Origin: Blastobasis lacticolella | Lineage: Eukaryota; Arthropoda; Insecta; Lepidoptera; Blastobasidae | DNA length: 64,000 nucleotides | Assembly (NCBI GenBank): GCA_905147135.1 | Contig: LR990060.1 | Span: forward strand, 3,612,001 to 3,676,000 | Direction of reading: 5' to 3' | In this document: one piece after another, positions 63,945 through 64,000 of the stretch | How positions within the stretch are numbered: position 1 is the stretch's first letter | Layout of the letters: each line of letters begins with the position of its first letter | Translations under genes and position numbers: made by a program | Notes under the pieces: generated by a model | The model's database searches: none | The model's input: the letters and a program-made list of their open reading frames with translations, nothing else | What the model was told of the DNA's origin: nothing

Positions 63945-64000
63945 ATATGTCGGAGACAACCAATAGTATGAACATAAAAATATCTTCTAATGGAATTGAT

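Overview
The window looks like nuclear DNA of an insect, most probably a moth or butterfly. Evidence: overall AT-richness, no operon-like or densely coding stretch, non-LTR retrotransposons of CR1/Jockey-like and RTE types, hundreds-of-bp SINEs with tRNA-like heads, many short palindromic MITEs, and (GAT)n, (TTCTA)n and (TAAA)n tails. Species assignment is inference from repeat style only. I found no host protein-coding gene, no tRNA or rRNA gene that looks functional, no CRISPR and no bacterial feature. Essentially every long reading frame belongs to a mobile element.

Layout. 1-9 kb: small SINE and LINE tails, an L-family composite repeat, several MITEs. 9.4-10.5 kb: a 5'-truncated RTE-type LINE with a 13-bp target duplication and an inverted copy of flanking DNA at its 5' junction. 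11-16 kb: LINE and SINE remnants and an RT remnant split by a SINE. 17-19.4 kb: a nearly perfect 172-bp palindrome, two head-to-head MITEs and a head-to-tail array of L repeats. 20-28 kb: SINE-rich, with a 401-bp MITE palindrome and a 5S-rRNA-like SINE. 28.2-30 kb: a truncated LINE nested inside another LINE. 32.8-33.8 kb: a pogo/Tigger-like DNA transposon remnant inserted at TA in an older MITE. 38.4-43.4 kb: the largest object, a nearly complete CR1-like LINE on the minus strand with ORF1 (PHD finger, coiled coil, FP25K-like region) and a 947-residue ORF2 (endonuclease plus reverse transcriptase). 44-56 kb: nested MITEs, LINE C-termini and inverted LINE-tail pairs. 57.3-62 kb: a pile of RTE remnants in both orientations. 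62-64 kb: SINEs and LINE tails.

How the parts relate. LINEs supply reverse transcriptase. At least one SINE family (A) ends with the same approximately 60 bp as an RTE LINE at 58.9-59.5 kb, and a second (D) ends like the LINE X tails, so these SINEs were probably mobilised by those LINEs. The MITEs have terminal inverted repeats and no transposase here. Nesting gives a relative chronology (MITE K before the pogo-like element; MITE I before a LINE tail; LINE X before the 28.4-29.6 kb LINE). Family letters (A, B, D, E, F, G, H, I, J, K, L, M, N, O, Q, R, S, T, U, V, X, X3, Y) are labels made up for this window by comparing copies with each other; they are not database names.
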